The notes beneath the pieces were generated by a model. It worked only from the letters and a program-made list of their open reading frames with translations. It had not been told where the DNA came from and made no database searches. A DNA stretch of 64,000 nucleotides, taken from positions 62,001 through 126,000 of the forward strand of contig CAJXVM010000004.1 in NCBI GenBank assembly GCA_913061095.1, in the 5' to 3' direction. Every line of letters starts with the position of its first letter. Position 1 is the first letter of the stretch. Positions 33,976 to 42,132 of this stretch are shown here, in pieces. The DNA is from an uncultured Ignavibacteria bacterium (GTDB lineage Bacteria; Bacteroidota; Ignavibacteria; SZUA-365). The translations under genes and the position numbers were made by a program.

Positions 33976-34782
33976 GTGAAACGTTTCATCCCGCTTGTCA
34001 TGCTTGCAGCATTCCTCCTTCCACAGACACTCCCCGCACAGCCGATCTGGATCGGCGCCGGTGAAATGGACGGCCTGATACTGGAGTGGCAGAAGCCATT
34101 CCTGGACAACAGCGACGGCGCCGGGTTTTTTCTCTCAACGCTGTTCCTCGGCTACCGGCAGCGCACGTCTGAATCCCTTTTGATTCACATCGAAATGCCG
34201 ATGTCCAATTTCGATGGGGACGATGGAGGCGAATTTCTGCTCGGAAATCCCTACATCGGGCTCGGTTTCGGTTCGGAGGACGCCATTTTCACCGGCGACG
34301 TCGGTGTACGTGTGCCGATCGCGGACGAGGACAAATGGGTGGCCCGGCGGTGGGCGAATTACGGGGATATCGATCGCATGGATGCCTTCGAGCCCAATGC
34401 GGTGCCGGTGTCGGGACTGCTCCGTTTCCGGACCATGTTTCCCGCGACAAAGCTCGGACTTCGCGCCCATTTCGGTCCGTCGGCCGTGGTCTTCACCGAA
34501 GACCGCGGTGATGACATCATGGACGTCTACCTGAAATACGGACTGGTCGGCATGTACGAAGACGAAGGAGTGCTGGTGCAGCTCGGTTTCTCGGGTTTGT
34601 ATGATGTCAGTGAGGATGAGGGGGATTTCGACAGCAATTCGCTTCATCAGATCGGGATGACCGTCAATGCCGATGTGGGCGCCGGGATCTGGCCCGGACT
34701 GCTCCTGCGCTTTCCGCTCGATGAGCGCTACAAAAACGCGATTGATCTTGTGCTTGGCATCAATTTCCTGATCATGATCTAG
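33976..34782 (+). CDS. Exported outer-membrane protein of unknown function
   Basis: 268 residues from a GTG start with a strong GGAGG 5 nt upstream. Signal peptide: VKRFIPLVMLAAFLLPQTLPAQ. The mature part alternates short polar/aromatic beta-strands with acidic turns (LILEWQKPFLDN, GFFLSTLFLGYRQR, GLGFGSEDAIFTGDVGVRVPIAD, GLLRFRTMFPATKLGLRAHFGPSAVVF, DVYLKYGLVGMYEDEGVLVQLGFSGLYDV) and ends in a hydrophobic strand (IDLVLGINFLIMI), suggesting a small beta-barrel. No family was recognised. TATATTTC (33948-33955) lies 20 nt upstream. Confidence 0.7.
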   Translation: MKRFIPLVMLAAFLLPQTLPAQPIWIGAGEMDGLILEWQKPFLDNSDGAGFFLSTLFLGYRQRTSESLLIHIEMPMSNFDGDDGGEFLLGNPYIGLGFGSEDAIFTGDVGVRVPIADEDKWVARRWANYGDIDRMDAFEPNAVPVSGLLRFRTMFPATKLGLRAHFGPSAVVFTEDRGDDIMDVYLKYGLVGMYEDEGVLVQLGFSGLYDVSEDEGDFDSNSLHQIGMTVNADVGAGIWPGLLLRFPLDERYKNAIDLVLGINFLIMI

Positions 34783-34788
34783 CGGATG

Positions 34789-34816
34789 ATGCCGATTCTT
34801 TCTATTTTATCGGCAT
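34789..34816 (+). promoter_or_regulatory. Inverted repeat covering the lipid kinase start codon
   Basis: ATGCCGAT (34789-34796) and ATCGGCAT (34809-34816) are perfect inverted repeats around a 12-nt T-rich loop. The right arm contains the first two bases of the ATG at 34815, so the RNA hairpin would hide the start codon. The left arm begins just after the previous gene's stop. Confidence 0.5.
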
Positions 34817-35726
34817 GTCCACATCCCCACGCACTGTCCACCTGATCCTGAATCCCGCTGCAGGACAGGGTCGGGCAGGACGACAGCTGCGGCGCATTAT
34901 TCGTGCGCTGCATGATGACGGCTGTGCAGTGGAAGAATACGTCACCGCACGTCCCATGCATGCCGCGACCATCGCGCGCGCCCTCCCGGGCGATGGCGCG
35001 CCGCTGTGTATTGCGGGAGGGGACGGGACGCTCAACGAGGTGATCAACGGTCTGCAGCCCGGAGCGCATCCGATCGGGATTCTGCCGCTTGGCACGGGGA
35101 ATGATTTTGCGCGCGTCCTGGGAATACGCAGCATGCGCAATACGTTTGATGCATTGATGCGGGGGAATACAACGTCCGTTGACGCTGTGTGCGCGGACGT
35201 GGTCGACGAGGAGGAAAACCCGATCTCCCGCCGCTTCATCAACGCGCTGGGTATCGGTTTCGACGCCGCGGTCGCGGTGGATGTATCTAGGCGGCGCTTC
35301 GGCTCAGGGATTCTGCCGTACCTGCTTGCTGTCTTCCGCGTGCTCTGGAAATATCGCTCGGTGCCGTCCACTACCGTTCTGCAGAATCGCGAGCTCACCG
35401 AGAGCCTCTTTCTCGCCTGCATCGGCAATGGTACGACAAGCGGCGGGGGATTTCGGCTCACACCGAAGGCGCAGGTGAACGACGGATTGCTGGATCTGTG
35501 CCACGTGCGCCAGATCGGTGTCGGCAGGGTGCTGCAGGTGCTCCCGCGTGCGCTGAAGGGAACCCATATCCTTGCGCGGGAAGTGACGTATCATCAGGGA
35601 GCGCATCTCGATATCCATCTCGACTACCCACTGCCGGTTCACGTCGACGGTGAAATCCTCACACATCAGGCGCGACGCGTCGTCGCTACCTGCAAACCGG
35701 GGGCGTACTCGGTGTATGTGCCATAA
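34815..35726 (+). CDS. Diacylglycerol kinase-family lipid kinase (YegS/BmrU-like)
   Basis: 303 residues. The N-terminus LILNPAAGQGRAGRQLRRI and the nucleotide-binding GGDGTLNEVINGL (68-80) are signatures of the DAGK catalytic domain. LPLGTGNDFARVLGI follows, and the C-terminal half (FINALGIGFDAAVAVDVSRRR, NDGLLDLCHVRQIG, VHVDGEIL) matches the YegS/DgkB lobe. These soluble enzymes phosphorylate diacylglycerol or similar lipids. The start may be sequestered by a hairpin. The next gene follows after a spacer with a long heptamer hairpin. Confidence 0.92.
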   Translation: MSTSPRTVHLILNPAAGQGRAGRQLRRIIRALHDDGCAVEEYVTARPMHAATIARALPGDGAPLCIAGGDGTLNEVINGLQPGAHPIGILPLGTGNDFARVLGIRSMRNTFDALMRGNTTSVDAVCADVVDEEENPISRRFINALGIGFDAAVAVDVSRRRFGSGILPYLLAVFRVLWKYRSVPSTTVLQNRELTESLFLACIGNGTTSGGGFRLTPKAQVNDGLLDLCHVRQIGVGRVLQVLPRALKGTHILAREVTYHQGAHLDIHLDYPLPVHVDGEILTHQARRVVATCKPGAYSVYVP

Positions 35727-35762
35727 TGTTGACACATGGCGGGTACTGAGTGATTGAGAAGA

Positions 35763-35840
35763 AGTGCAAAGCGCAGAGTGCAAAGTGCAAAGGCATGCAG
35801 AATGCTGATTTGCACTTTGCACTTTGTACTTTGCACTCTT
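35763..35840. repeat. Hairpin made of inverted heptamer arrays (AGTGCAA / TTTGCAC)
   Basis: The left arm (35763-35792) is AGTGCAA, AGCGCAG, AGTGCAA, AGTGCAA, AG; the right arm (about 35809-35838) repeats TTTGCAC / TTTGTAC. The arms are reverse complements over about 29 nt with three or four mismatches, around a ~16-nt loop. The unit matches the direct array at 21464-21498. It lies between the lipid kinase and M24 peptidase genes. Confidence 0.88.
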
Positions 35841-35915
35841 GAAAAGTGCGCCGCGAAGCTGAATTCACTATCTTCCATTGATACGACCATGTATAATCAA
35901 GAGGAAGAAACGCAT

Positions 35916-37106
35916 ATGGATCTCAAGGCAATTCAGTCCGCCCTTCGCGAGGCCGGCATCGACGGCTGGCTTTTTTACGATTTTCACGATCGCGACGCCA
36001 TCGCGGCGCGCATTCTCCAGATGGACACCGGGCGCTTCGCCTCGCGCCGCTGGTTCTATTTCATCCCCGCGGAAGGCGAGCCGCAGAAGCTGGTGCATCG
36101 CATCGAGCCGTGGCGCTGCGACCATCTGCCGGGCGAGAAGCATGTCTATCTGCCGTGGACGCAGCTGCAGGACATGCTGAAATCCATTCTCGGCAATGCG
36201 AAAACCGTTGCCATGCAGTATTCCCCGAACAATAATATCCCCTACGTCTCCATCGTCGATGCCGGCACGGTCGAGCTGATCCGCAGCTTTGGCGTAGACG
36301 TGGTGTCGAGTGGCGACCTTGTCGGCCGCTTCGAGGCGCACCTGTCGATGGAGGATTTCGAGAGCCACAAAGAGGCCGGGGAAGTGATGCAGATGGTGAA
36401 GGACGAAACCTTCCGCGAAGTCGCGCGCCGCATCAAGGCCGGTGAGCATCCGCGCGAGGTGGAGATCCAGCATTTCATGCATGATCTGATGCGCAAGAAC
36501 AACATGACCTGGGAGGACGGTCCGATTGTCGCCATCAACGAGCATGCCGCCGATCCGCATTTCGAGCCGACAGAAGAGAACAGCTTCGGGATGAAGGAAG
36601 GCGACTTGCTGCTGCTTGACCTCTGGGCCAAGAAAGACCGGCCGGGCGGCATCTATTATGACATCACATGGATGGGATATATCGGTACGGAGATCCCCGC
36701 GCGCATTGCGGAGATTTTCGCGATTGCCCGCGACGCCCGTGACACCGGATTCCAGATGGTGCGCGATCGCTTCGCGAAGGGCGAACAGGTCGCCGGCTGG
36801 GAGGTCGATGACGCCGTGCGCAAGGTGATCGAGGATGCCGGCTACGGCGAGTATTTCGTCCACCGTACGGGACACAACATCGGGCTCGAGGTTCACGGGA
36901 ACGGCGGGCACATCGACAACCTTGAGACGAAGGATGAACGTCTCATCCTTCCCGGCACCTGCTTCAGTATCGAGCCCGGCATCTACATGGAACATGAGAA
37001 AATCGGCTTCCGCACGGAGATCGACGTGTTCGTCACCGACGAGGGCGATGTGGAAGTCACCGGCGCCATCCAGGAGGAAGTGATTCCCATCCTGAACCTG
37101 AGCTGA
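35916..37106 (+). CDS. M24-family metallopeptidase (Xaa-Pro aminopeptidase-like)
   Basis: 396 residues. An N-terminal creatinase-like domain (about 1-165) is followed by a pita-bread catalytic domain with the metal ligands in order: Asp in LLLLDLWAKK, Asp in YYDITWMG, His in HRTGHNIGLEVHG, Glu in CFSIEPGIYM and Glu in GFRTEIDVF. Such enzymes remove the residue before proline or act on dipeptides. A GAGGAAG site precedes the ATG at 35916; an ATG at 35889 would add nine residues. Probably cytosolic; no signal peptide. Confidence 0.92.
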   Translation: MDLKAIQSALREAGIDGWLFYDFHDRDAIAARILQMDTGRFASRRWFYFIPAEGEPQKLVHRIEPWRCDHLPGEKHVYLPWTQLQDMLKSILGNAKTVAMQYSPNNNIPYVSIVDAGTVELIRSFGVDVVSSGDLVGRFEAHLSMEDFESHKEAGEVMQMVKDETFREVARRIKAGEHPREVEIQHFMHDLMRKNNMTWEDGPIVAINEHAADPHFEPTEENSFGMKEGDLLLLDLWAKKDRPGGIYYDITWMGYIGTEIPARIAEIFAIARDARDTGFQMVRDRFAKGEQVAGWEVDDAVRKVIEDAGYGEYFVHRTGHNIGLEVHGNGGHIDNLETKDERLILPGTCFSIEPGIYMEHEKIGFRTEIDVFVTDEGDVEVTGAIQEEVIPILNLS

Positions 37107-37183
37107 CGATGCACCGTTCGTGTTCCCTCGAATGGCTACCAATGACATTTGTGAGAATCTGGCTGATGTGCTATCTGCTGTAA

Positions 37184-37204
37184 CGCCGAGCCGCTGGCTC
37201 GGCG
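37184..37204. terminator. GC-rich hairpin after the M24 peptidase gene
   Basis: CGCCGAGCC-GCT-GGCTCGGCG: 9-bp arms, 3-nt loop. No T-tract follows, so it may be a repeat-type hairpin instead of an intrinsic terminator. Confidence 0.45.
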
Positions 37205-37290
37205 CTGCAGTCGGCCTCGTAATATCCCGAAGAGCTGTATCCTTTCTCAATGTCCGACCGCGAATTCCATATTCATAAACTGGTGCGTTC

Positions 37291-38769
37291 ATGACAACCT
37301 ATATCATCATTATTCTCGCCTATCTCATCGCGCTGACGGTGTACAACTTCATTCAGGCGCGCAAGGTCAAGACGCAGGACGACATGATGGTCGCCGGACG
37401 CAGTCTCGGTGTGACCAAGATGGTATTCACGCTGGTCTGTACCTGGATCGGCTCGGGCACATTCATCGCCGGGGCGGAGTACGCGTATCGCGCGGGCTGG
37501 AGCTCGCTGTGGATGCCTGCCGGCGCATGGGTCGGTATCGCAATCATTTATTTCCTCGCGGCGAAGATCCGGACGTTCGGACAGTACACCATCGGGGACA
37601 TCCTTGAGGAACGCTACGGGAAATTCGCGCGTCTCTTCGGCGCCATCGCGCTGATCATCGCGTTCACCACCATTGTGTCATACCAGTTCCGCGCCGGTGG
37701 ATACATTCTCAGTGTGATCACCGAGGGCGCGGTGAGCGTGGAGGTGGGACAGGCGCTGGCCGCGGGCTTCGTCATCCTCTTTACCGCGATCGGGGGCATG
37801 ATCGCAGTGGCCCACACCGATCTCCCGAACGGCATCATCATCATGCTGGCATGTATCGTATCGGTACCGTTTGTCGTGGTGACGGCGGGCGGGCTCGGTG
37901 CTCCCGCCGAGGTCCTTCCCGGGTCGCACATGCTGCTCATCTCTCCCGAATTCGGTGAGTATCCTTTCCTGAAGGCGTTCAGCTATTTCCTTGCGACAAT
38001 GTTCTTGCTGCTGGGCGTGCAGAGCATGTATCAGAAATTTTACAGCGCAAAGACACCGGGTGACGCGAAGAAAGCCGTCGTGCTCTGGATCATCGGTACG
38101 ATGGTCGTGGAGACGGTGATCGTCGTGATCGCCATTTATGCCGCGAGTTATTACTGGACCGACGGAACGATCGATCCGGCCGCCGTCGTGCTGTATGCCG
38201 CGCGTGACATGGTGCCCGCGCCGGTGGGGCTCCTCCTGCTCGCCGCCGCTGTTGTCGTCGTGATTTCGACGGGCATGAATTATCTGCTGAGTCCGTCGAC
38301 GAACATCATGCGCGACATCTATCAGACATTCATCAACAAAGACGCCTCGCAGACCACCATGGTGGCGCTGCAGAAGATTTTCATCGTGGTGCTCGGTCTG
38401 GTCGCCTTTTTGATGATCTTCATTCCCACGGTGCTGCAGTGGGAGATCTCGGTGCTGAAATACGCCTACTTCGCCTACACGATGTACGGGGTGGCCATAA
38501 CCCCGGCGCTGTTCGCCGCGCTGTCGTGGAAGCGCGCAACACGGCAGGGGGGGATCGCCAGCATTATCACGGGCGCCGTCCTCGCGCTGGTGTTTGATTT
38601 CGTGATTCCGTACGTGGCTCCGCAGGTGATGATCGGGGAGGATGCCTGGGGTATCCCGAGTATTTATCCTGCGCTCATCGGATCCATCGGGATGCTGATC
38701 ATTGTCAGTTACGCGACGCCGAAGCCCGAGCGTGCCGTGCTGGCGAAGCTCTTCCCTGACGTCAAATAG
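37291..38769 (+). CDS. Sodium:solute symporter family transporter
   Basis: 492 residues, about 13 transmembrane helices. SSS-family features include the N-terminal DDMMVAGRSLGVTKMVFTLVCTWIGSGTFIAGAEYAYRAGW, VSYQFRAGGYIL, TAIGGMIAVAHTDLPNGIIIMLACI and STGMNYLLSPSTNIMRDIYQTF. It imports an organic solute using the sodium gradient; the substrate is unclear, and no catabolic gene is adjacent. The sodium gradient could be supplied by the decarboxylase pump at 43493-47060. A strong hairpin follows. Confidence 0.9.
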   Translation: MTTYIIIILAYLIALTVYNFIQARKVKTQDDMMVAGRSLGVTKMVFTLVCTWIGSGTFIAGAEYAYRAGWSSLWMPAGAWVGIAIIYFLAAKIRTFGQYTIGDILEERYGKFARLFGAIALIIAFTTIVSYQFRAGGYILSVITEGAVSVEVGQALAAGFVILFTAIGGMIAVAHTDLPNGIIIMLACIVSVPFVVVTAGGLGAPAEVLPGSHMLLISPEFGEYPFLKAFSYFLATMFLLLGVQSMYQKFYSAKTPGDAKKAVVLWIIGTMVVETVIVVIAIYAASYYWTDGTIDPAAVVLYAARDMVPAPVGLLLLAAAVVVVISTGMNYLLSPSTNIMRDIYQTFINKDASQTTMVALQKIFIVVLGLVAFLMIFIPTVLQWEISVLKYAYFAYTMYGVAITPALFAALSWKRATRQGGIASIITGAVLALVFDFVIPYVAPQVMIGEDAWGIPSIYPALIGSIGMLIIVSYATPKPERAVLAKLFPDVK

Positions 38770-38793
38770 CGCATCACGACAGTTCGTTTTCAG

Positions 38794-38841
38794 ACAGGCG
38801 GGCCATGACGGCCCGCCTGTGTTGCATGATGGCCCGCCTGT
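38794..38841 (+). terminator. Strong hairpin with a duplicated right arm after the symporter gene
   Basis: ACAGGCGGGCC (38794-38804), loop ATGAC, GGCCCGCCTGT (38810-38820). The loop plus right arm is then repeated (ATGAT-GGCCCGCCTGT, 38826-38841), so the left arm has two possible partners. There is no T-run directly after it. Confidence 0.55.
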
Positions 38842-38985
38842 GTTGGTTGACACTGTGCTCTTTTTCCGTTATTGTGCGTCGATAAAAAAATCATGCAGGA
38901 TCGCATTCCGCCGTGCGCGGATACTGCGCAGCGGTTTCGGGGGAATAGGGATCCCGCACATTCACCACCAGTACTGGAGGGCGTG

Positions 38986-39591
38986 ATGAAACCGCTGCTG
39001 CTGGCTGCCGCAGTGCTGCTGATCGCAACAACAGCGCGCGCGCAATTTTCCAAGGGGACGATTGAAATGTCGATGCTGGCGACTGCCGGTTCGCTGGATG
39101 AAACCGTGAAATGGGAGTACTCCTACGAGGGAATGAACATGAGTGACGAGGATTCCGAGACGCGCAAGTACGCCTACGTCGCATTCACTCCGGGATATTA
39201 TCTCCTGGACCATCTGTCACTCGAGCTCGAGCTGGGGATGCGTGCAATCGAGGGTGCACGTCCGGTGCATTCCGGTGTCGCAAACTTATCTTATACCTAC
39301 CCCATCCGCCGGAGCTGGGTGGCGCCATACCTGCGTGCCGGAGCGGGGCTTGCGAATGCGCTTTCCGTGCCCGGTTTCATGGATCTCGCATCGGTGACAC
39401 GTCTCAATGACTACGATGTGACCATTCTCCAGGCCGGAGCCGGTGTCAAGCTCCGAACCGGTCCGAGCGGGATTGTGCGTATCGAGGTCAATTACCGGCA
39501 TCAGAGTTACTCCTGGGAAGGAGAGGTGTCGAAGTCCGATCACTCGCTCGGCACCATCGCGCTGCTCGTGGGCGTCGGTGTGCTGATATAG
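38986..39591 (+). CDS. Outer-membrane beta-barrel-like protein of unknown function
   Basis: 201 residues, with GGAGG 5 nt before the ATG. Signal peptide: MKPLLLAAAVLLIATTARAQ. The mature part has alternating amphipathic strands (KYAYVAFTPGYYLLDHLSLELELGMRAIEG, VANLSYTYPIRRSWVAPYLRAGAGLANAL, VTILQAGAGVKLRTGPSGIVRIEVNYRHQSYSWEG) and ends in a hydrophobic strand (GTIALLVGVGVLI), like OmpW/opacity-type 8-strand barrels. No specific family was assigned. Convergent with the glycosyltransferase gene. Confidence 0.7.
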   Translation: MKPLLLAAAVLLIATTARAQFSKGTIEMSMLATAGSLDETVKWEYSYEGMNMSDEDSETRKYAYVAFTPGYYLLDHLSLELELGMRAIEGARPVHSGVANLSYTYPIRRSWVAPYLRAGAGLANALSVPGFMDLASVTRLNDYDVTILQAGAGVKLRTGPSGIVRIEVNYRHQSYSWEGEVSKSDHSLGTIALLVGVGVLI

Positions 39592-39595
39592 TAGG

Positions 39596-39614
39596 GACGA
39601 GCCATCGGCTCGTC
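39596..39614. terminator. Hairpin between convergent genes
   Basis: GACGAGCC-ATC-GGCTCGTC lies 5 nt after the stop of the barrel protein gene and before the convergent glycosyltransferase end. It lacks a T-tract. The GTAGGGACGAGCC context resembles short palindromes widely scattered in bacterial spacers. Confidence 0.45.
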
Positions 39615-39649
39615 CATCTCCGGGGTAACCCTCGCGCTGTATCGTACTG

Positions 39650-40975
39650 TCACATCTGCGGATTCCCCGAGCTGACCTCATCGAGCAGGGATGCGAGACG
39701 GCGGGTGATTTCACGGCGTTCGTAGAGTTCGACTTCTTCGCGCTTCTGATCGGTGCCGAGCGTGTCGTTTCCCCACTGGGTGTAGAAGTCCAGGAAGATA
39801 TCTGCGATGGCATCGATGTCCTGTGAGCGCGCGCAGCGCCCGGAGCGCGTCTCTTCGATCACCTCGGTCACCGCGCCCTCCGGCGCCAGCGTGATAATCG
39901 GCTTCCCCGACCCCATGTATTCATAGACTTTCCCGGGCACGATTTCCTCGTTTCCCTTGAAATCGTCGACAACCATCAGCAGGGCGTCACTCTGGAAAAG
40001 ATGGCGCACGCTAGCGGCATGCGGCATGTAGTCGTGCACTTCGATGCTGTCACGCAGCACGGGATGATCGAACATGGTGCGCACTTCAGCGCCGAAACGG
40101 CCGATGAATTTCAGCTGAATCTTCGCCGGATCTATTTTCCCCGCTTTTACGAGGACGCTGACGGCTTCGAAAAACGTTTCGGGATTGCGCTTGCCGTACA
40201 TCGATCCGGTATAAGTGACGGTGAACAGCTGCTTTTCGATGACCTCTACCGTTGGGAAATCGGCGCTGTCAAAGCCGTTGGGGAGGTGATGCACCTTGCT
40301 CGTGTCGATATGTGGATACTTCTCATTGAAATCCTTCGCGATGCCGCGCCACGCCACTTCCATGCGGTCGCACTCGCGGTACACCGAACGCTCGAGACGG
40401 CGGTCGATCCAGTCTGGCAGCCACCAGCGATTCGGGGCGGAGAGGAAACCGCGCCAGGGATCCCGGAACCCGGAGATCCAGGGCAGTCCGGTCTTGCGCT
40501 TGAGATTGCGCGCGATGACCGAACAGGTGTACGGCGGGGAGGAGGAATAGATGGCCTGCACGTCGTGCTTCCTGATGATTTCCTGTCCCTCGGTGACGGC
40601 GGATTTGATCCAGCCCATCCGTGCGTCCGGTATGAAGAAAGTCGCGCGGACGAACTCCGCCAGACGCTCCTGCAGCGAGCGCCTCTCACCGGGTTTGGGG
40701 ATGGTATTCACATCCACCGGCGTGCCTTTTTTTTTCCCGGTGAACATGCGGTACAGCGCGTAGGGCTCGAGGATGGGCGTGCGGTAAACGACCGCCTGTT
40801 CGGGAATTTCATTGAGCAGGGATTCGTCCCGCGCGGGATAGTCCGCATCCTTCACGGTGAGGATGATCGGTCGCCAGCCGAACTGCAGCAGGTACGTGCA
40901 GAACTTCAGCACACGCTGCACGCCCGGTCCGCCGGAGGGAGGAAAATAATATGTGACGATCAATACTGATTTCAT
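39650..40975 (-). CDS. Glycosyltransferase (GT4-like)
   Basis: 441 residues. The N-terminus MKSVLIVTYYFPPSGGPGVQRVLKFCTYLLQFGWRPIILT is the usual GT-B acceptor-side start, and the C-terminal donor site includes GNEEIVPGKVYEYMGSGKPIITLAPEGAVTEVIEET, with the E-x7-E-like pair in a GT4-type arrangement. It is likely involved in envelope or surface polysaccharide synthesis. The true start is the ATG at 40975; the in-frame TTG six nt upstream is less likely. Its start follows the Old Yellow Enzyme stop by 6 nt, so the two are probably co-transcribed. Confidence 0.85.
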   Translation of the reverse strand: MKSVLIVTYYFPPSGGPGVQRVLKFCTYLLQFGWRPIILTVKDADYPARDESLLNEIPEQAVVYRTPILEPYALYRMFTGKKKGTPVDVNTIPKPGERRSLQERLAEFVRATFFIPDARMGWIKSAVTEGQEIIRKHDVQAIYSSSPPYTCSVIARNLKRKTGLPWISGFRDPWRGFLSAPNRWWLPDWIDRRLERSVYRECDRMEVAWRGIAKDFNEKYPHIDTSKVHHLPNGFDSADFPTVEVIEKQLFTVTYTGSMYGKRNPETFFEAVSVLVKAGKIDPAKIQLKFIGRFGAEVRTMFDHPVLRDSIEVHDYMPHAASVRHLFQSDALLMVVDDFKGNEEIVPGKVYEYMGSGKPIITLAPEGAVTEVIEETRSGRCARSQDIDAIADIFLDFYTQWGNDTLGTDQKREEVELYERREITRRLASLLDEVSSGNPQM

Positions 40976-40981
40976 CTTCAA

Positions 40982-42094
40982 TTATTCCAGCGGCAGCCAG
41001 CCGGCGCGGCTGAGCAGTTTGCGGTACATGGGCATCGGGATCGTCAGCTGTGTATCGCCGCCAGACGCGGGCAGCGCGTGACGGATGTCCGCCGTGTTGC
41101 CGTCGCGCGCCTTTGCCGGCCAGTCGGGCTCCATGAGCAGGATGCGGCCGAGGGCCACCGCCGCGCATCCGTCCTCGAGCAGGGCCGCCGCTTCGTCCGG
41201 TGAATAGACGAGTCCGACACCGATGACCGGGAGACGCTCGTCGAGCATCTCGATAATGTGCCGTGTGGGCGGCACCGGGTCGGTGTCATCGCGCATGCTT
41301 CCGGCGAAGTAGCTCCGAACGGAAACATGGAGCCAGTCGAGGGGACGCGCGGCCAGCGCGTCAACCAGCTGCAGCGTGTCGCCCATGGTGATGCCCGGTT
41401 CCTCGATCTCCTCGGGCGAGATGCGATAGCCGACGGCGAACGGGCGCCCGGCGCTCTTCGCCGCCGCAAGGACGGCGTCGGTGACGGCAAGCGGAAAGCG
41501 CATGCGCTTCTTCAGCGACCCGCCCCAGGCGTCGGTGCGCCGGTTCGAATGCGGTGAGAAAAATTGCTGCAGCAGATATGTGTTGGCGCCATGGATTTCC
41601 ACGCCGTCGTACCCGGCCTCGATCGCTCGACGCGTGGCCTCGGCAAAAGCAAGGATGCATTGTTCGATTTCCCCGGTCGTCATCGGTCGCGGTGTGTCCG
41701 CATCGAGACGCTCCGCCGCTTCGCCACTTGCCGAGACGGGCTGCGTGTCCAGCAGGGAGGCGGGACACATGCGTCCGCCGTGATGAATCTGAAGAATCGC
41801 CTTCGCGCCCTGTTCATGGATGACATCCGCGGCGGCACGGAGCGATGGGATCATGCTGTCGTCGTGACAGGACCACTGGCCGGGAAACGCATGTCCGAGC
41901 GGCTGCACATAGGCGGCGGCGGTGATCACCATGCCGAGACCCGGCGTCCGCCTGCGCAGGTATGCGATTTCATCGGGGTGGATGCGTCCGTCGCCATGGG
42001 ACGACCAGGTCGTCATCGGCGCCATGATGAGGCGGTTCTCCGTTTCGAGTCCGGATGGCCAGGTGTATGCGTCAAACAGTGCGGATGTGTTCAT
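40982..42094 (-). CDS. NADH:flavin oxidoreductase, Old Yellow Enzyme family
   Basis: 370 residues, a single FMN-binding TIM barrel. Features: LENRLIMAPMTTWSS, KAILQIHHGGRMC, GYDGVEIHGANTYLLQQFFSPHSNRRTDAWGGSLKKRMRF (the classic OYE stretch) and VALGRILLMEPDWPAK. It lacks the extra domains of 2,4-dienoyl-CoA reductase. It would reduce activated alkenes using NAD(P)H; the natural substrate is unknown. It is co-directional with the glycosyltransferase (6 nt) and follows the flippase-like gene by 38 nt. Confidence 0.9.
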   Translation of the reverse strand: MNTSALFDAYTWPSGLETENRLIMAPMTTWSSHGDGRIHPDEIAYLRRRTPGLGMVITAAAYVQPLGHAFPGQWSCHDDSMIPSLRAAADVIHEQGAKAILQIHHGGRMCPASLLDTQPVSASGEAAERLDADTPRPMTTGEIEQCILAFAEATRRAIEAGYDGVEIHGANTYLLQQFFSPHSNRRTDAWGGSLKKRMRFPLAVTDAVLAAAKSAGRPFAVGYRISPEEIEEPGITMGDTLQLVDALAARPLDWLHVSVRSYFAGSMRDDTDPVPPTRHIIEMLDERLPVIGVGLVYSPDEAAALLEDGCAAVALGRILLMEPDWPAKARDGNTADIRHALPASGGDTQLTIPMPMYRKLLSRAGWLPLE

Positions 42095-42132
42095 GGAAAT
42101 AATCGGATCATTGGGATGCTGTTTCGGCGCTG

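Noticed and set aside
35868-37292. Minus-strand open frame (474 codons) opposite the M24 peptidase gene
   Set aside because: Antisense shadow; the sense strand has all five metal ligands.
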